From assembly GCF_016906535.1 (NCBI RefSeq), contig NC_057385.1, positions 1,240,001 through 1,304,000 of the forward strand: 64,000 bases of DNA. The letters are read 5' to 3'. The position numbers were made by a program, and so were the translations under genes. The notes beneath the pieces are model-generated. The model was not told where the DNA came from and did no database searches. It was given only the letters and a program-made list of their open reading frames with translations. Each line of letters starts with the position of its first letter. The stretch's first letter is position 1. This DNA is from Rhizoctonia solani. Taxonomy: Eukaryota > Basidiomycota > Agaricomycetes > Cantharellales > Ceratobasidiaceae. Positions 24,444-35,889 of the stretch are shown piece after piece.

Positions 24444-25322
24444 TTACCTATCAGCATCCTCCACCGCGCAGGCTTGACATATGACACGCCCACACCCACC
24501 AGACGACGGTTCCTCCCACCAGGAGGTATCGTTGGTTTCGTTATCGGCATCGCGCCCAGAAGATGAAATCGCAGATGATGACGACCGCCTCTTGGAGGCG
24601 GTAGGTAGGTTACCAGATCGGGACAGTCGCATCCGAAGATCATCGGCGTCTATCCCTTCGAAACTGTCTGAGGAGTCATCCGCGAGTAGTCGTTTGGAAC
24701 TGGGCCTCGGAGATGGTGTTGCTGAGAAACATAAGAGAGGGGTAGGCGGAGTGGATATGGCAGCAATGGAACATGTACGAGTACAAATTGAACAAGTCGG
24801 GGTGGCACATCTGTTCACTCCAGGGTAAGATGTGTTTGACGGCTGTGTATCTATCGGAAGCTTCCTTACCTCGAACAGTAATAATTTGATATAGACTTGC
24901 GACAGGTCCGGCATGTCTCTTGTGAACCAATTTCCACGCCAAGCTCCAAGAATTGGACGGAACCACTGGCATGTTGACGAATATCCGAGTAACAATGTCG
25001 TTGGGGTGAGCGGTTCGTGGAGGAGTCCGGTTGGGCGGCAATAGAACCACCAGAGGTGATGCGTCGACGCTTTCGTGGCCGGGTATCAGCAATCGTTTGG
25101 TCGGCACAGGCCGTTTCTTGGTTTACCTCATCTGGTACATCTATGAGAGAGTGAGTCCATGTGGGGAGGACTTGGAGTGATGATGTTTAGCAGAGGCTGA
25201 CCTGTCATGGTGGTCCAACTCGCATCGCTGGAGGTCGGTGGATCTTTGCTGTAATCCATGAGAGAAGTTTCATTTATTCCAACCTGACGGGGTCGAGGGG
25301 TTGAGCTTCTCGATGACAACAT
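24444..25322 (-). CDS. Cys-rich fungal protein of unknown function (putative zinc-binding)
   Basis: Minus-strand gene with short exons. The ATG at 25322 gives a Ser/Thr/Pro-rich start (MLSSRSSTPRPRQVG). The next exon carries a basic, NLS-like RPRKRRRIT and ends with ETCRTCRKSISNYYCSR. The third exon continues RCATPTCSICTRTCS, then a Ser-rich acidic region (LLADDSSDSFEGIDADDLR), and ends with SGGCGRVICQACAVED. The repeated CxxC pairs suggest one or two zinc sites. Such proteins occur widely in fungi without known role, and a nuclear location is suggested by the basic patch. The 3' end past the GTAAGT donor at ~24448 is unresolved, so the annotated end is the last residue I can support. Confidence 0.6.
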
Positions 25323-25768
25323 GTCTTGCGTATTATTTTTTTGAACAGAATAGTCCAGGGGTCTAGCGCGGTCGTACGAATGATAGGCGGTGGGTAGCTT
25401 ATAAAGGAAGTAGATGATCCAAACAATCTATGCAGTATTGCAAGTATTAAAGGTGTCGCGTTAAACCGAGAGACGGGTGGATAATCCTTGTAGCAGTGTC
25501 TGGAGGTGACAAGTGGTGGGTCGACTTTCCGCCGCTAGACCATGTATGGAGCATTAGTCAGCAAATGCTTGCCACTTTCGTCCAACGCCCACTCTGCACC
25601 TAGTGGCCCCATGCCTGGTCCAGAGTTGCGCGTATAACATCCGCAGATGCCCCGCAGATCGGGTATGATTTCCATTCATCTACTCTTGGCGTGATAATTA
25701 CAGCAAAAATAAGATGTTAAGCCCACCCGGACCTTTTCGGGAGTCACGTGCATACTTAGACGCTCTCA
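25323..25768. promoter_or_regulatory. Divergent promoter region; GTCACGTG box at 25743-25750
   Basis: Shared 446-bp space between the Cys-rich gene (minus) and GPI10 (plus). GTCACGTG ends 18 bp before the GPI10 ATG. No other signal is recognised. Confidence 0.4.
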
Positions 25769-27839
25769 ATGTCGCGACTTCCTTCCGCTCGCTACATTCT
25801 ATTAGTGCTTTGTATTCGACTCTTAATAGCCCTATTCACTTGTGGATTTTTTCAGCCTGATGAATACTTTCAAGCTCTTGAACCTGCCTATCACGCAGTG
25901 TTCGGTACTGGGCACCTGACTTGGGAATGGACCACAAACCCGCCGATACGCAGCTTTGCATACCCTAGTTTGTTTGTCCCAGCCTACGCATTGGTCAAAG
26001 CCTTGCGCCTGGAGAACACGCCCATACTTGTATGATTCAATTAGACGAGAAACAATCTGAGCATAGCTTTGATTAATGACGAAATCAATTAGATCTGGGC
26101 CCCTAAACTGGTTCAAGTTGTGTTTGCTTCAGCCGGTGACCTTGCACTTTACCAGATAGCATGCACGTTGTTCACCCAGTCACATGGGCGCGTTACGGTA
26201 TGTGGCTTCTCGGAGATTAGGAAAAGCATTTCTCTTACCTATAGACAGCTCTTCCTTTCACTTCTGTCTCCATTCAACGTGCTGGCACTGACACGAACGC
26301 TTGCCAACTCAACTGAGACAAGTCTGGTAACTATTGCCTTGCTGTACTGGCCGTATTCCCTATTCCAAACTAGGTACGTGGCACTTGCCGACCTTGACCT
26401 GGTATTGAAGGGGTTTCAAGGTCACGTACACGAATCTCGCTCGGAATTGCTGCACTGAGTTGTGTAATACGCCCAACAGCCTCGGTTATCTGGGCGTTTC
26501 TCGGCTCTCAACTTTTATGGAATTCATCCTCTTCTAGGAGGCATTTCTCAAACTTAGTAGTGGATGGAACCATTGTTGGGTGTGTTCACATCTTCGCATG
26601 ACATACAGTACTCTAACCCATCCAAAGACTTGCTGCGGCTTCGGCAATTACAATAATTGATACTCTATACTATGGAGCCTTGACATTCACGCCGTTTTCC
26701 TTCCTCAAGACCAACTTGGTATCCGGAGTGGCCAGTTTCTACGGTGTGAATACCTTTCACTACTACTTCACGCAAGGCCTCCCAATCGTTTTAGGGCCCT
26801 CCCTACCATTTACCCTTTTGGGAGTATGGAAGCATATTAAAGATAACCGGGATAACCGGAATACCAGTCCTTCGAGGCGTACACGCTCCCTTTTACTGGG
26901 ACTTGTGGCTTGGACTATTGCACTCTATTCTCTCTTGGCTCACAAAGAATGGCGTTTTATTCATCCCTTACTCCCTATCTTACATCTCTTCGCCGCAGAC
27001 TATTTGATTTACTCGAATAACGAAACCAAGAAATATGTATGTGTGCTCCTGCTACTTTTCGACATGAACGCCTCTAACATTTCCTCGAGGCGACGGATTT
27101 ACAGGCGCAGGACAATCTTAAAGCAAGATTGACATTTCAACTCCCAATCCGCCGTAATCACTTGGCCTACTTCCTCGCGGTTTGCCTTCCTCTTAACCTC
27201 TATCTGATCCGCTGGCATGGCAGTGCGCAGATCGCTGTCACTCGCTACCTACACGATCTAAGTACAAGGTCTGACCGAGTCAAATCAGTCGGTGTGCTCA
27301 TGCCATGCCACTCGATCCCTGGGCGGGCTTATCTCCATCTTCCGGAATTGACATATGCCACAGGCGGCCATAGGATATGGGAGATCGGGTGCGAGCCGCC
27401 GCTCGGGTTGAGCCAGTACGTACTTGTGATGGACCTTATTTCATTCAGACACCCACTAAATCGATCGCGTTTAAGCACGCAACGCGAGACGTACACGTCT
27501 CAAACAGATGTATTCTTCGAGACGCTGGGGCCTATTCGCTACTTGGACCAGTACTTCCCACCATCGGTCGATCCCACTTTTCCGCCGTCCCGAGAACCTT
27601 TTACAAAGCCAGGCAATCCACCGCCTGTGCAGGGTTGGAACCACACATGGCCCAGTCATTTCATCATGTTTGGGGCATTGGAAAACCTGTCATCGTCGTC
27701 TGAAATCCAAGATACAGTCAAACAAAAATTGAGAGGACTCGGTTATGACGTTGTCTGGCGTATTGGTAACGGCTGGGAGGAAGATGAGCGACGCCGGGGA
27801 GGTGTTGTTGTTTGGGAATGGACAGGACTCAAAGTGTAG
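25769..27839 (+). CDS. GPI10: GPI mannosyltransferase 3 (Gpi10/PIG-B)
   Basis: ER membrane alpha-1,2-mannosyltransferase of family GT22 that adds the third mannose to the GPI-anchor core from dolichol-phosphate-mannose. The N-terminus has a hydrophobic helix followed by the lumenal GT22 motif FFQPDEYFQALEPAYHAVFG with the catalytic-type Asp, then LTWEWT and IRSFAYPSLF. Later exons give many membrane helices, FYGVNTFHYYFTQGLP, and the highly conserved HKEWRFIHPLLP. The C-terminal lumenal part has VGVLMPCHSIPG and LGYDVVWRIGNGWEEDERRR. The stop is TAG 27837-27839. About seven exons join in phase. The length and motif order fit Gpi10 rather than the paralogous Alg9/Alg12/Smp3. Confidence 0.9.
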
Positions 27840-27904
27840 TTTACTGTAATTATGTAATATGATCTATGACGACTATGCCTGCCCATCTCAATCGATCGAC
27901 CACC

Positions 27905-28997
27905 ATGTCTTTGAGGTATCTTAGTGCAAACTAGCACAACAGGTCCTGTAATATCGGGTAAATATAAATCCACCAAGTAATACTAACGCGCCGCTATTGA
28001 ATGTAGATTGACGAGGAGTTGATGAGTGCTGCGGGTGCCTTTAGCCTGGACCAGGTCAGATTAACCGCGGTAACTTCCCGGCGGCGTATATGCACTTTAA
28101 CTAACTTACGCTTTTAAAGCTGATGGAATTGGCTGGGCTCTCTTGTGCTCAGGGACTTAGCAAGGTTTACGACAATACAAAATATTCCCGGGTATTGGTA
28201 TGTTGCGGGCCGGCAATCAGGTATATATTGAATGCAAGTGCAAAGAAACAGCATTCATGCTTGTCTTTTTTTGTATAGGGCGGAGATGGTTTAGTTGCCG
28301 CGCGCCACCTCAGTAAGATTTCTATTGAATAGATTTAAGAAGAGTGAATAATATACTTTAGAAATGTTTGGGTACCAACCTACTCTTTACATGCCCAAGG
28401 TACACTCCGAAACTCGGCTCAACAGAGTATTTTTCTCATGACCTATGCAGCCCGGCTCAAAAGACATATACAAGCGCCTCGCCGCTCAATGCTCTAACCT
28501 TCACATCCCCACATCTCCCGAACTCCCCGAAGCGACAAACTTCAAATCGTCTTACGATGTAGTGCTCGATGCCATTTTTGGATTCTCGTTCAAACCTCCC
28601 GCACGTGCTCCTTTCGACACCGCGCTTCGTCTGATTGGGCAAAGCGGTCTTCCGGTCGTGAGCGTAGATATTCCGAGCGGCTGGGATGTGGATGATGGAC
28701 CTCAAGAAGTCAAGACTGAAGGCGACCAGGCAGGAGCGCTGGAAGCGCTGCGGCCTGATGTGCTCGTTAGCCTTACAGCACCCAAGCAAGGCGCGCGGTC
28801 TTTCCAAGGACGCCACTTTTTAGGCGGCCGGTTTGTTACACCGTAAGTATCGGTTGTTTCGACCAAGGTTGATTGATTCAAGTGGCCTAATACATATCTT
28901 CAGTGATTTGGACAAGAAATTCGAGCTTAATTTACCGAAATATGAAGGCACTGAGCAAGTAGTCGAGATCACAGATAGCACAGAGTCTAAATTGTAG
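27905..28997 (+). CDS. NAD(P)HX epimerase (YjeF_N family) with an apparent 1-base frame break
   Basis: Epimerises damaged R-NAD(P)HX so the partner dehydratase can repair it; usually mitochondrial or cytosolic. Exons spell IDEELMSAAGAFSLDQ, LMELAGLSCAQGLSKV, RVLVCCGP, GGDGLVAARHL, KMFGYQPTLYMPK, VVLDAIFGFSF, PVVSVDIPSGWDVDDG, PDVLVSLTAPKQGA and HFLGGRFV. The family motif CGPGN(N/Q)GGDG is broken: the base string at 28206-28220 (CGGGCCGGCAATCAG) reads CGP then shifts. One more G at 28212-28213 would give GPGNQ and put the next GTATAT donor in the right phase. A start at ATG 27905 (MSLRYL) fits the family N-terminus, but the joining exon to IDEE is unresolved. The stop is TAG 28995-28997. Confidence 0.8.
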
Positions 28998-29270
28998 ACA
29001 ACAACGCATGTACCCACATCAGCTTGATCATCTATGCATGTGGCTGTGTATGTCGATCTGTTGAGCGCAGCCGGGCCGCAGTGATGAACCTCCAGATGCG
29101 GTGCACATGGCAAGGCTTAATACCGATAGCAGACCTCGTCCAGTGTGCACGGGATTTCCCCCTTGTACCATCAGAACCCAAGTAGTATTCCGTAACCGGC
29201 GCCACTCCACACTCTCTGCTGATAAATACCAACTTCGAAACGTGAGTTTGTGTGCTTTACCTCGATGCCT

Positions 29271-30394
29271 CATGCCTCTCGTTGTGCGAAATCCGACAGA
29301 GACTGAACATTCCTACCAACAGATGGTTGTGATAGATGATAAACTCCCTCCGCCACCTCCTTATCACTCTGGCCCGCGCCACCCGGGCCCGCGCACGAAT
29401 GCCAATAGACGAGTCGAACTAGCTCCCCCGCCGTTCCAGTCGCGACGCACTTGCCATTCGTTGGTTGAGCTGCCTCAGCATATTCTTCTCCATATTGTAT
29501 ACGCAACATGTCCCGACTACATCCCCGCTGAACGACTGCGAAGGCGCTTGTACTGGGTGGCTATGTATCTTCGTCTGACGTCGCGAGCGGTATATATTGG
29601 TGAGTTTTGGTATGTAGAACCATTTTAAAACCTAAAACTTTTGAATAGCGAGCATGCACTTGCTACGATCGACTTATCTCCCACTTTACACCGAGCTTGT
29701 GAAACCGCCGTACACGTCCGACCCCTTCCCACTCAACGCACCCTCGTTCGTCCACTACACACCCACACCCACCACAACCACAACTTCCGCCCTCGGAACA
29801 ACAACAGATCCGTTCTCCACACCATCGCTCCAATCGGTCCAGCGAGAAACAGCGATCCTCGACCGGTTCCTGGTGCTCAAAATCTGCGACGACGTGCGGA
29901 CAGACGAGACGGAGCTCCACCTGGGATCAGACGATGCGTTTGCGGATATATTCGATTTAATGCAGCCGCGCAGTCGTTTGGAGGATCTGGTTAGGGTTTT
30001 TGGGATTCAGACGGGGGTCGTTGCGGATACCGTCGAGCCAGCGTATTCGTCCGTGTCGACAAGACATGCCAGATCGAAAAAGTTGTTGTTTGAGACGTTG
30101 TCGGTCAATTTTTCGCCGCGCAAGGTGAGTTTGGGGCTCTCGGCTGCAGGTACATAAATTAATCTGATTGATGTGCGTTGATGGTAGGTCTCGCTTGTAC
30201 AAATAGACCAGAATCGGAGAAAGCATACCCTCGTTGAGATCCAACGAACCAAAACCGAGACACTTGAAGTGAGCGCCAAACGTCTAATCAGAGCGCTCAT
30301 CGCCAATGGAATTGTGCCGGACCCATCCGCTACGCATCCATCTCCCAGCCTCAATACCAGCCCCTCTGTGGCTGGCTCTAGCAGAGCTAGGTAA
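29271..30394 (+). CDS. F-box-like basidiomycete protein
   Basis: The start at 29271 (MPLVVRNPTETEHSYQQMVV) is followed by a proline tract with a PPPY motif (KLPPPPPYHSG). An F-box-like helix pair then follows: LVELPQHILLHIVYATCPD and RRRLYWVAMYLRLTSRAVYI. After an intron the chain continues with STYLPLYTELVKPPY, a Thr-rich loop and a C-terminal alpha/beta segment (RETAILDRFLVLKICDDV ... LFETLSVNFSPRK). A final exon reads VSLVQIDQNRRRKHTLVEIQ. The stop is TAA 30392-30394. An SCF-adaptor role is inferred from the weak F-box alone. It is convergent with the methyltransferase gene that ends at 30950. Confidence 0.65.
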
Positions 30395-30949
30395 CAGACT
30401 AGAGCGTTGTTCCGATTGATTTACGACCAGACGACCATTTTACCCCTTGTACTGTAATATTATCCATCTTTGTAGATTAACCACCTCTGAATACCATAAA
30501 TTTAATGGGCATGCAATTCTATATGTATAAGCTAGCTATGGTATAATACAAGAAAGTCTAGGCGGCACGCATGTACAAAAGCAAGAGAGCAACGAACGAG
30601 CGAGCAATGCAACGCCAGACATCAAGCAAGGAGATTGACACAGCGGAATGAGAAAAAGTACAGCATGGGGAGAGAGAGAAAGATGTTCGAGGTATATCTA
30701 CTACGAGTCGGACAAAACGCTCGCGCAAGGGTAAACCAGTAGAGCGAAAAAAAGACAATAGAGAACGAAAAAAAGTGTTCGCGATGAAAACATATGGAGT
30801 TGAGCGAGGATGTCAAATGCGATGCGAAAATATACAAGAATGCAGAATGTCGGTGAATAAAATAACGAAGACGGATGACGCGGTTGAGGATACAGCAGGA
30901 GTTGGATGAGACGAAAAAAAAGAAGAAAAAAAATGAAAGGCGAGACCGT
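30395..30949. other. Convergent 3' intergenic region, purine-rich
   Basis: Lies between two convergent genes and is likely their 3' UTRs and terminators. It contains strongly purine-rich DNA on the plus strand, including an A/G-only tract around 30911-30934. The small ORFs here are low-complexity readings of that tract. Confidence 0.5.
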
Positions 30950-33900
30950 CTAGGCCTTGGTGGCAATAATAGTGCGGATACGGCGACTACAAGTCGAGTA
31001 CCCTGTCAGTCCTTGGCAGGCTTCACGCGCGGCCCAAGCGGTGCGCAGCTTTTGCGACTCGGCAGCAACCCATTTTTGTTCTAGTCGATATAGATTAGAA
31101 TATAGATAACATAAAATAGCATACAATCACCTACCAGGTGTCTGCTCGCGAGGCACAGGCCTGCGCCACTGCACGCCCGCAGTGAGCTTCGATGGAACAT
31201 CGATCAGTGCTTGGATCGAACTACCGACAAAAATAAACAAATAAGTCGATCCGACCCTTGCAATAAATCTTGTACAGAAATCCAACTTACGCAGCATACG
31301 ACGTAATCATGTCTTCGAATCGCATACGCTCCTGTCGCACATGCTGGTCATCCGAATCGCCCAGCTCGCGTCGAAGCACTAGTTCTTCCCACATGGCTTC
31401 TCGCACGCTGAGAATACCTGCCAAACCACAACGCCACGTTAGCACTCCAACACGCCACCGCGTCGCATTGTACGTACCTTGGAGAACATACTTGAGGTGA
31501 AGTGCTGACGTGATCACGGTCCGTCGAGGGATAAGATAGGTTTCCGCTCTTGGGTGACATGTCAGGAGTAGGTGGCGTATGGGCTTCATCCCGGCGGCAA
31601 CTTTTATTGGTGTACGTGGGCATGTCAACCGTAACCTAAATGAGTTTCAACCCATTATTAGACTTGGCTCCCAAAAAAAAAAGATTTTGCTTTGGACTAG
31701 AAGCAAGCTCAAACTTACGGGATCACCAAGATCGATATTCCCGAACAACCCACACGATTCCATGAGCCCGGGTAGCGAATTGGTCAGCTGAACGTGTATA
31801 TCCCGCTTTGCGTAGACCGCATAGTAGAGATCCTCGAGAAGCTCGTAATCGTGCCCAAGCGGCGTTGGTTCGATCGTGAGCTCCCTGCGAGGAGGTGTGA
31901 GGGGCGGAGAGAGCGGGCCCTGGAACGAGACAACGGATGAATGCGCGAGGTGTGTGTTGGAACCAGCGGGGGGTGGGTGCAACGAGAGAACAGACGCCTG
32001 ACCGGGGTGTATCGAGCCATCCATGGAGCGAAGAGAGAGCGCAGAGCCGAGTGCAGCGCTGGATAGGGCAAATCCAAAAGAGGGAACGCCCAAACCCATG
32101 GAAGCTGATGCCGAACGTGGTTCATCAGAAGAGGCTCGCGCTGGCTCGGGGGGAAGAATCGGGCTGGATCCCGCAGCGGTAACACAAGAGACAAACAAGG
32201 GCTGGGCAACACTCTTGCGCGCCGTGGCTGTGTCCGAATCGCCCCTGGTCGGACTTGTTGCAGCCGAACGCCTAGGACCACGTAGTATCCTTCCGATCCC
32301 GGCACGCACCCCGGTGCTCTCGCCATCGCTAAAGGTCCCACGCAATATATCTCGAGAACGCGATCGGGGCTTGGACACGGATTCGCCCCTCGAGCGCGAC
32401 ATGGTTTCCGAGGGCGTTGTGGAGCCACCACGGCGCGAACTAGCCCTAGTGCCATCGCTCATCCGTAACAGCGAACCTAGTTCAGTCGCGAATGGGGGAG
32501 GTGTCGGGGTCGGCTGCCGATTTCGGACCGTCTCGTCAGATTTACCGCGGACCGTCTCGTTTCCCCCTGGGCCAATACTTGCATCGCTCAGGCGCATGGT
32601 GCCTGGACGTTCTTCATCTTGCGAAGGATCACGGTTCCGCCCACTTGCGGCCTCTCGAAATGTCGCGATTTCGGTCCAAGTCGGACGAGCGGTCAACGAA
32701 CGCGGCAAGATAGGAAAAATAATATCTGTTGAACAACCGTGTCAGAAAAAAAAAAGCGCATTTAGCTTGATTTGGGCAAGGCGCAAAACGAACCCTCTGT
32801 GGTTAGATCAAGTGTGCCGCCCGGCTGGAGAACCCGGGCAATTTCTGATAACAAGAGTGACCATGCGTGGTAGGGTATAGCGTGCGAGAGGTCGCGCATG
32901 TGCACACGGTCAAAACTCTCATTGTCAAACGGCAGTTGGTCAGCGAGGCTTAATACCCAGGTGGTCAGCGCGTGAGACCAAAAAAGGCAAGGACAATCTT
33001 ACAAGTCTCCTTTGACCCAAGTGACTCGACCTGAAGCCGGGCCTTTCTGGGAGGACAATTGAGCACGATTAAGTAGAACAATGTCCATGCCGACGAATTC
33101 GCATGTCGGCCATTGACGCAAGGCACCTCGGATCCATTCTATTTACGACCATGTCACACTGATTCGATACTCGGAGGTTATCTGCTTACCTCCACCCCCA
33201 CAGCCCAAATCGAGGCAACTCCGAGGCTCATTCTGTTCTTGAATGATACTAGAGAAAGAAGAATAATTCGAATGCAATAAATGGCCTAGTGCATTGCTGA
33301 TGATCGAGCGAGTTAAATTGGAGAAACATAGGAGCAAGCCAAGAGAAGGACGTACTTGGCCAGAGTCTCGGGTGAGTAATCGAGGGGGTACGGAATGGGT
33401 CTGGGCGTCGAGAGGGTGCCGCTAGCTTCCTCTTTGCGCTCTCGGCGAGCCTGCTTGACGCCTCGGGTGAATTGGGACCGGAGGTGTCGGCGACCATTGC
33501 GCAAGGCCCATTCGGGGTGGTCCTCGGCACAGGGTAGTAGGCGTTTTGCAACGGCAGATGGGAGTGCGGGGTCGCTGGGGTCGAGAATGACAAATGAGCT
33601 GTTGACTGAAACCGCTCTGGGGTATGGGTCCGAGTCGCTGACCGAGTCTGACGAGCCAGAAGGAGCGAGCAGACGGGGGTTGACTGAAATAGCAAGAGGG
33701 TGAGTACCGCGGAGAATCAGCAGAGGAAGCGGTGGGAACGCTACTCACGGGCTGGCCTGGGCACTGTGGGATGCAGTCTCGTGCCTGTCGCGGCGAGGGG
33801 CAGGGGGGTGCGGAGACCGAGCCTGGGAGATACACGGGCTCCCATCCAGAGGTCATGAGGGCCGGCTTCGCATGGGAGGTGCCGGGCAGAGGCGGGGCGG

Positions 33901-34168
33901 CTGTAGGAGGCAGCGGGGGTCTGAAAGGGACGGGGGGAGGAGATGGGAGCTCGGTGGCCGAGTGGCCCTCGGAGACGACTCGCTGGCGGGGGAACTGTAT
34001 GGGCTGTGTGTGTGATCGTGGGCGTGGTCTGCGTGCGACATCGCTCTCTGTGCTCGAGTCGAAATGGGCTCGTACACGTGCTGTAATGCGCCGGAATGGC
34101 GATGGGTGCTTGTGGTGCGTGGTATTCGAGAAAATCATAAACTGCGAGGGCCGCTGGGGGGCCGACAT
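30950..34168 (-). CDS. SAM-dependent methyltransferase with Pro-rich N-terminus and large low-complexity insert
   Basis: The ATG at 34168 starts a basic, Pro-rich region (RARPRSHTQP-type composition; PPPVPFRPPLPPTAAPPLPG). A class I methyltransferase core follows: motif I LDLGCGGG (about 33185-33220) then WIRGALRQWP and FVGMDIVLLNRAQ; WVKGD; the motif-IV region LPFDNESFDRVHMRDLSHAI; and WSLLLSEIARVLQPGG with LDLTTE. A large exon (31647-32708 frame) inserts about 230 residues of Ser/Arg/Pro-rich sequence before HDYELLEDLYYAVYAKRD. C-terminal exons include MWEELVLRRELGDSDD, ALIDVPSKLTAGVQWRRP and a last exon ending in RRIRTIIATKA. The stop is TAG 30950-30952. The general family is clear (UbiE/Coq5-like fold); the substrate is unknown. 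Confidence 0.78.
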
Positions 34169-35889
34169 CGAGTGAGAGCGCCGCGTCCTATAATAACCCA
34201 GTCAATATTCATATCCAGTCCTTCGCATGATGAGTGACGCAGAGATAGGGGCAGATACCCCATCCATATCCAATCAACTCACATGGGCTGAGCTCGCTCG
34301 TCCATAACTGTAGTCCTATATCCTGCGCTCTGCGGCGGGTGGGCGGGTCAGCTCTCGTCCATCTCTCTCCTCAAGTCACATATATGTACAACCAACACCT
34401 ATCCGGCTCTCTGGTCGTTACTCCCATGTTGCCCCGCTTTTCCAACCCCGAGACCCTGATCCCGCTTCTCGGTCTCTCGGCGCTTAACACGCTATACACA
34501 CGTCATGTAGCTGACCAGCGCCAATCCTGCGTGCGCATTAATTCGCCATATTGTCTAGCCCACCTTGTCTGTCTCCGCTGCTATGCTGACCCCTGCCCAA
34601 CGCCTCCTATTTACCTCGAAAACTTTCACCAAGGTTTCCGGCTGCACTTTCCCCACACTCTTTCCTATCGCTTTCAATCGAGGGACACTCGACAAATCGG
34701 GGGCCCACCATTGCGCTCGCTATTTTCACCCGGTCTGTCTTTTGTTTCTTCTCCATTCGAGTTCCCGGTCCCCGGCATACAACTCCGTAGCACATCTGCC
34801 CGCATATACCATGTACAATCCCTCGAACCAACATTCCTTGAATTCCCCCATAAAGACAGATTACGAGTCCAGACCGAATGTATAATAATAACCACATACC
34901 GGTTCCGCTAGAACCGCCGTACACTAAAAGCGCCCGAAACAGGATAAATAAACACACAGCACACAAGCCCCTCGAATACAAACGCCGCCAAGCTCGACCC
35001 GGATGCCGAGGCACGTCCTGATACACCCGCGGTGGCACAACCAGAGTTTTCTTATTGTCGATCACGATAGAATGTGTCCCCCCACCGTAGCTGCACGGCC
35101 CTGCAATCTGGCTTAATGATCATCACGGTGGCACAATCCCCATCCCCATCCCATCGTTCTTCCCTGCATCCCCAGCCGGTGGCATCTTGAACCCCCCCTC
35201 CGAATATATATCAATACCATCACGCCGAACGACTTGCTTGATCAGGATCATCAGCCTTTGAATTTGACCTTCACGTCAATCCCGTTCGCCCATGTCAAAG
35301 TTGTCACAAACTAGGTCATTCAGACATATCATTCATTCTTCGATGAAGCTCCCTCCCCCTGCCCTCTTGCATCCAGGACCAACAAAAGGGGCGGGGGCGG
35401 CGCACGGTTCGGGAATCCAGACCGGTCCGAATGCTCAGTTTCCTAAATAAGAAGCTCTGCCGCGTCCATATCACGTGAAGACTGAAACTCGGTTTTATTA
35501 AAACGGCTTTTTGTGTCTAGAAACACTTTTGTTACGAGTTTCACCGAAAAACGAATAAACCCGGGTCTAGGTACGGTATCATACACCGGTATTGTGGGTT
35601 TATTCGATTAATTTTAGTTCCGCCGGTCCACTTCGGTATACTCCTATCCCCTCATTCCGGCGATATACGCTCGTCGGATGGGAACTCTAGAGCATTAGGA
35701 CGAAAATGCTATTTCTTTGCGAATGGGATCCACCGTTCAATGCCTGGTCCGGACTTTCAGGGAAATCCCTCATTGAAAGAGTGATTAATTTATCACCACC
35801 ACCAACAGGGTTCAACTCCGCCTTTGTTTTGTCCCCCTCTAGACGTCTAGTCTCACATTCATTTTTCGTTGAAACCGTACAGCTTCAAA
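34169..35889. other. Long intergenic region, no supported gene
   Basis: The ORF at 34339-34911 is open over 190 codons but reads as Pro/Ser/His-rich without domain or exon structure, and an equally long ORF overlaps it on the other strand (34607-35065). The C-rich plus strand probably explains both. Nothing else is recognised. Confidence 0.4.

Noticed and set aside
32023..32880. 285-codon plus-strand ORF
   Set aside because: Antisense shadow of the Ser/Arg-rich methyltransferase insert on the minus strand.
34339..34911. 190-codon plus-strand ORF
   Set aside because: Composition follows C-rich DNA, no domain or linked exon, and a similar-length ORF overlaps on the other strand.
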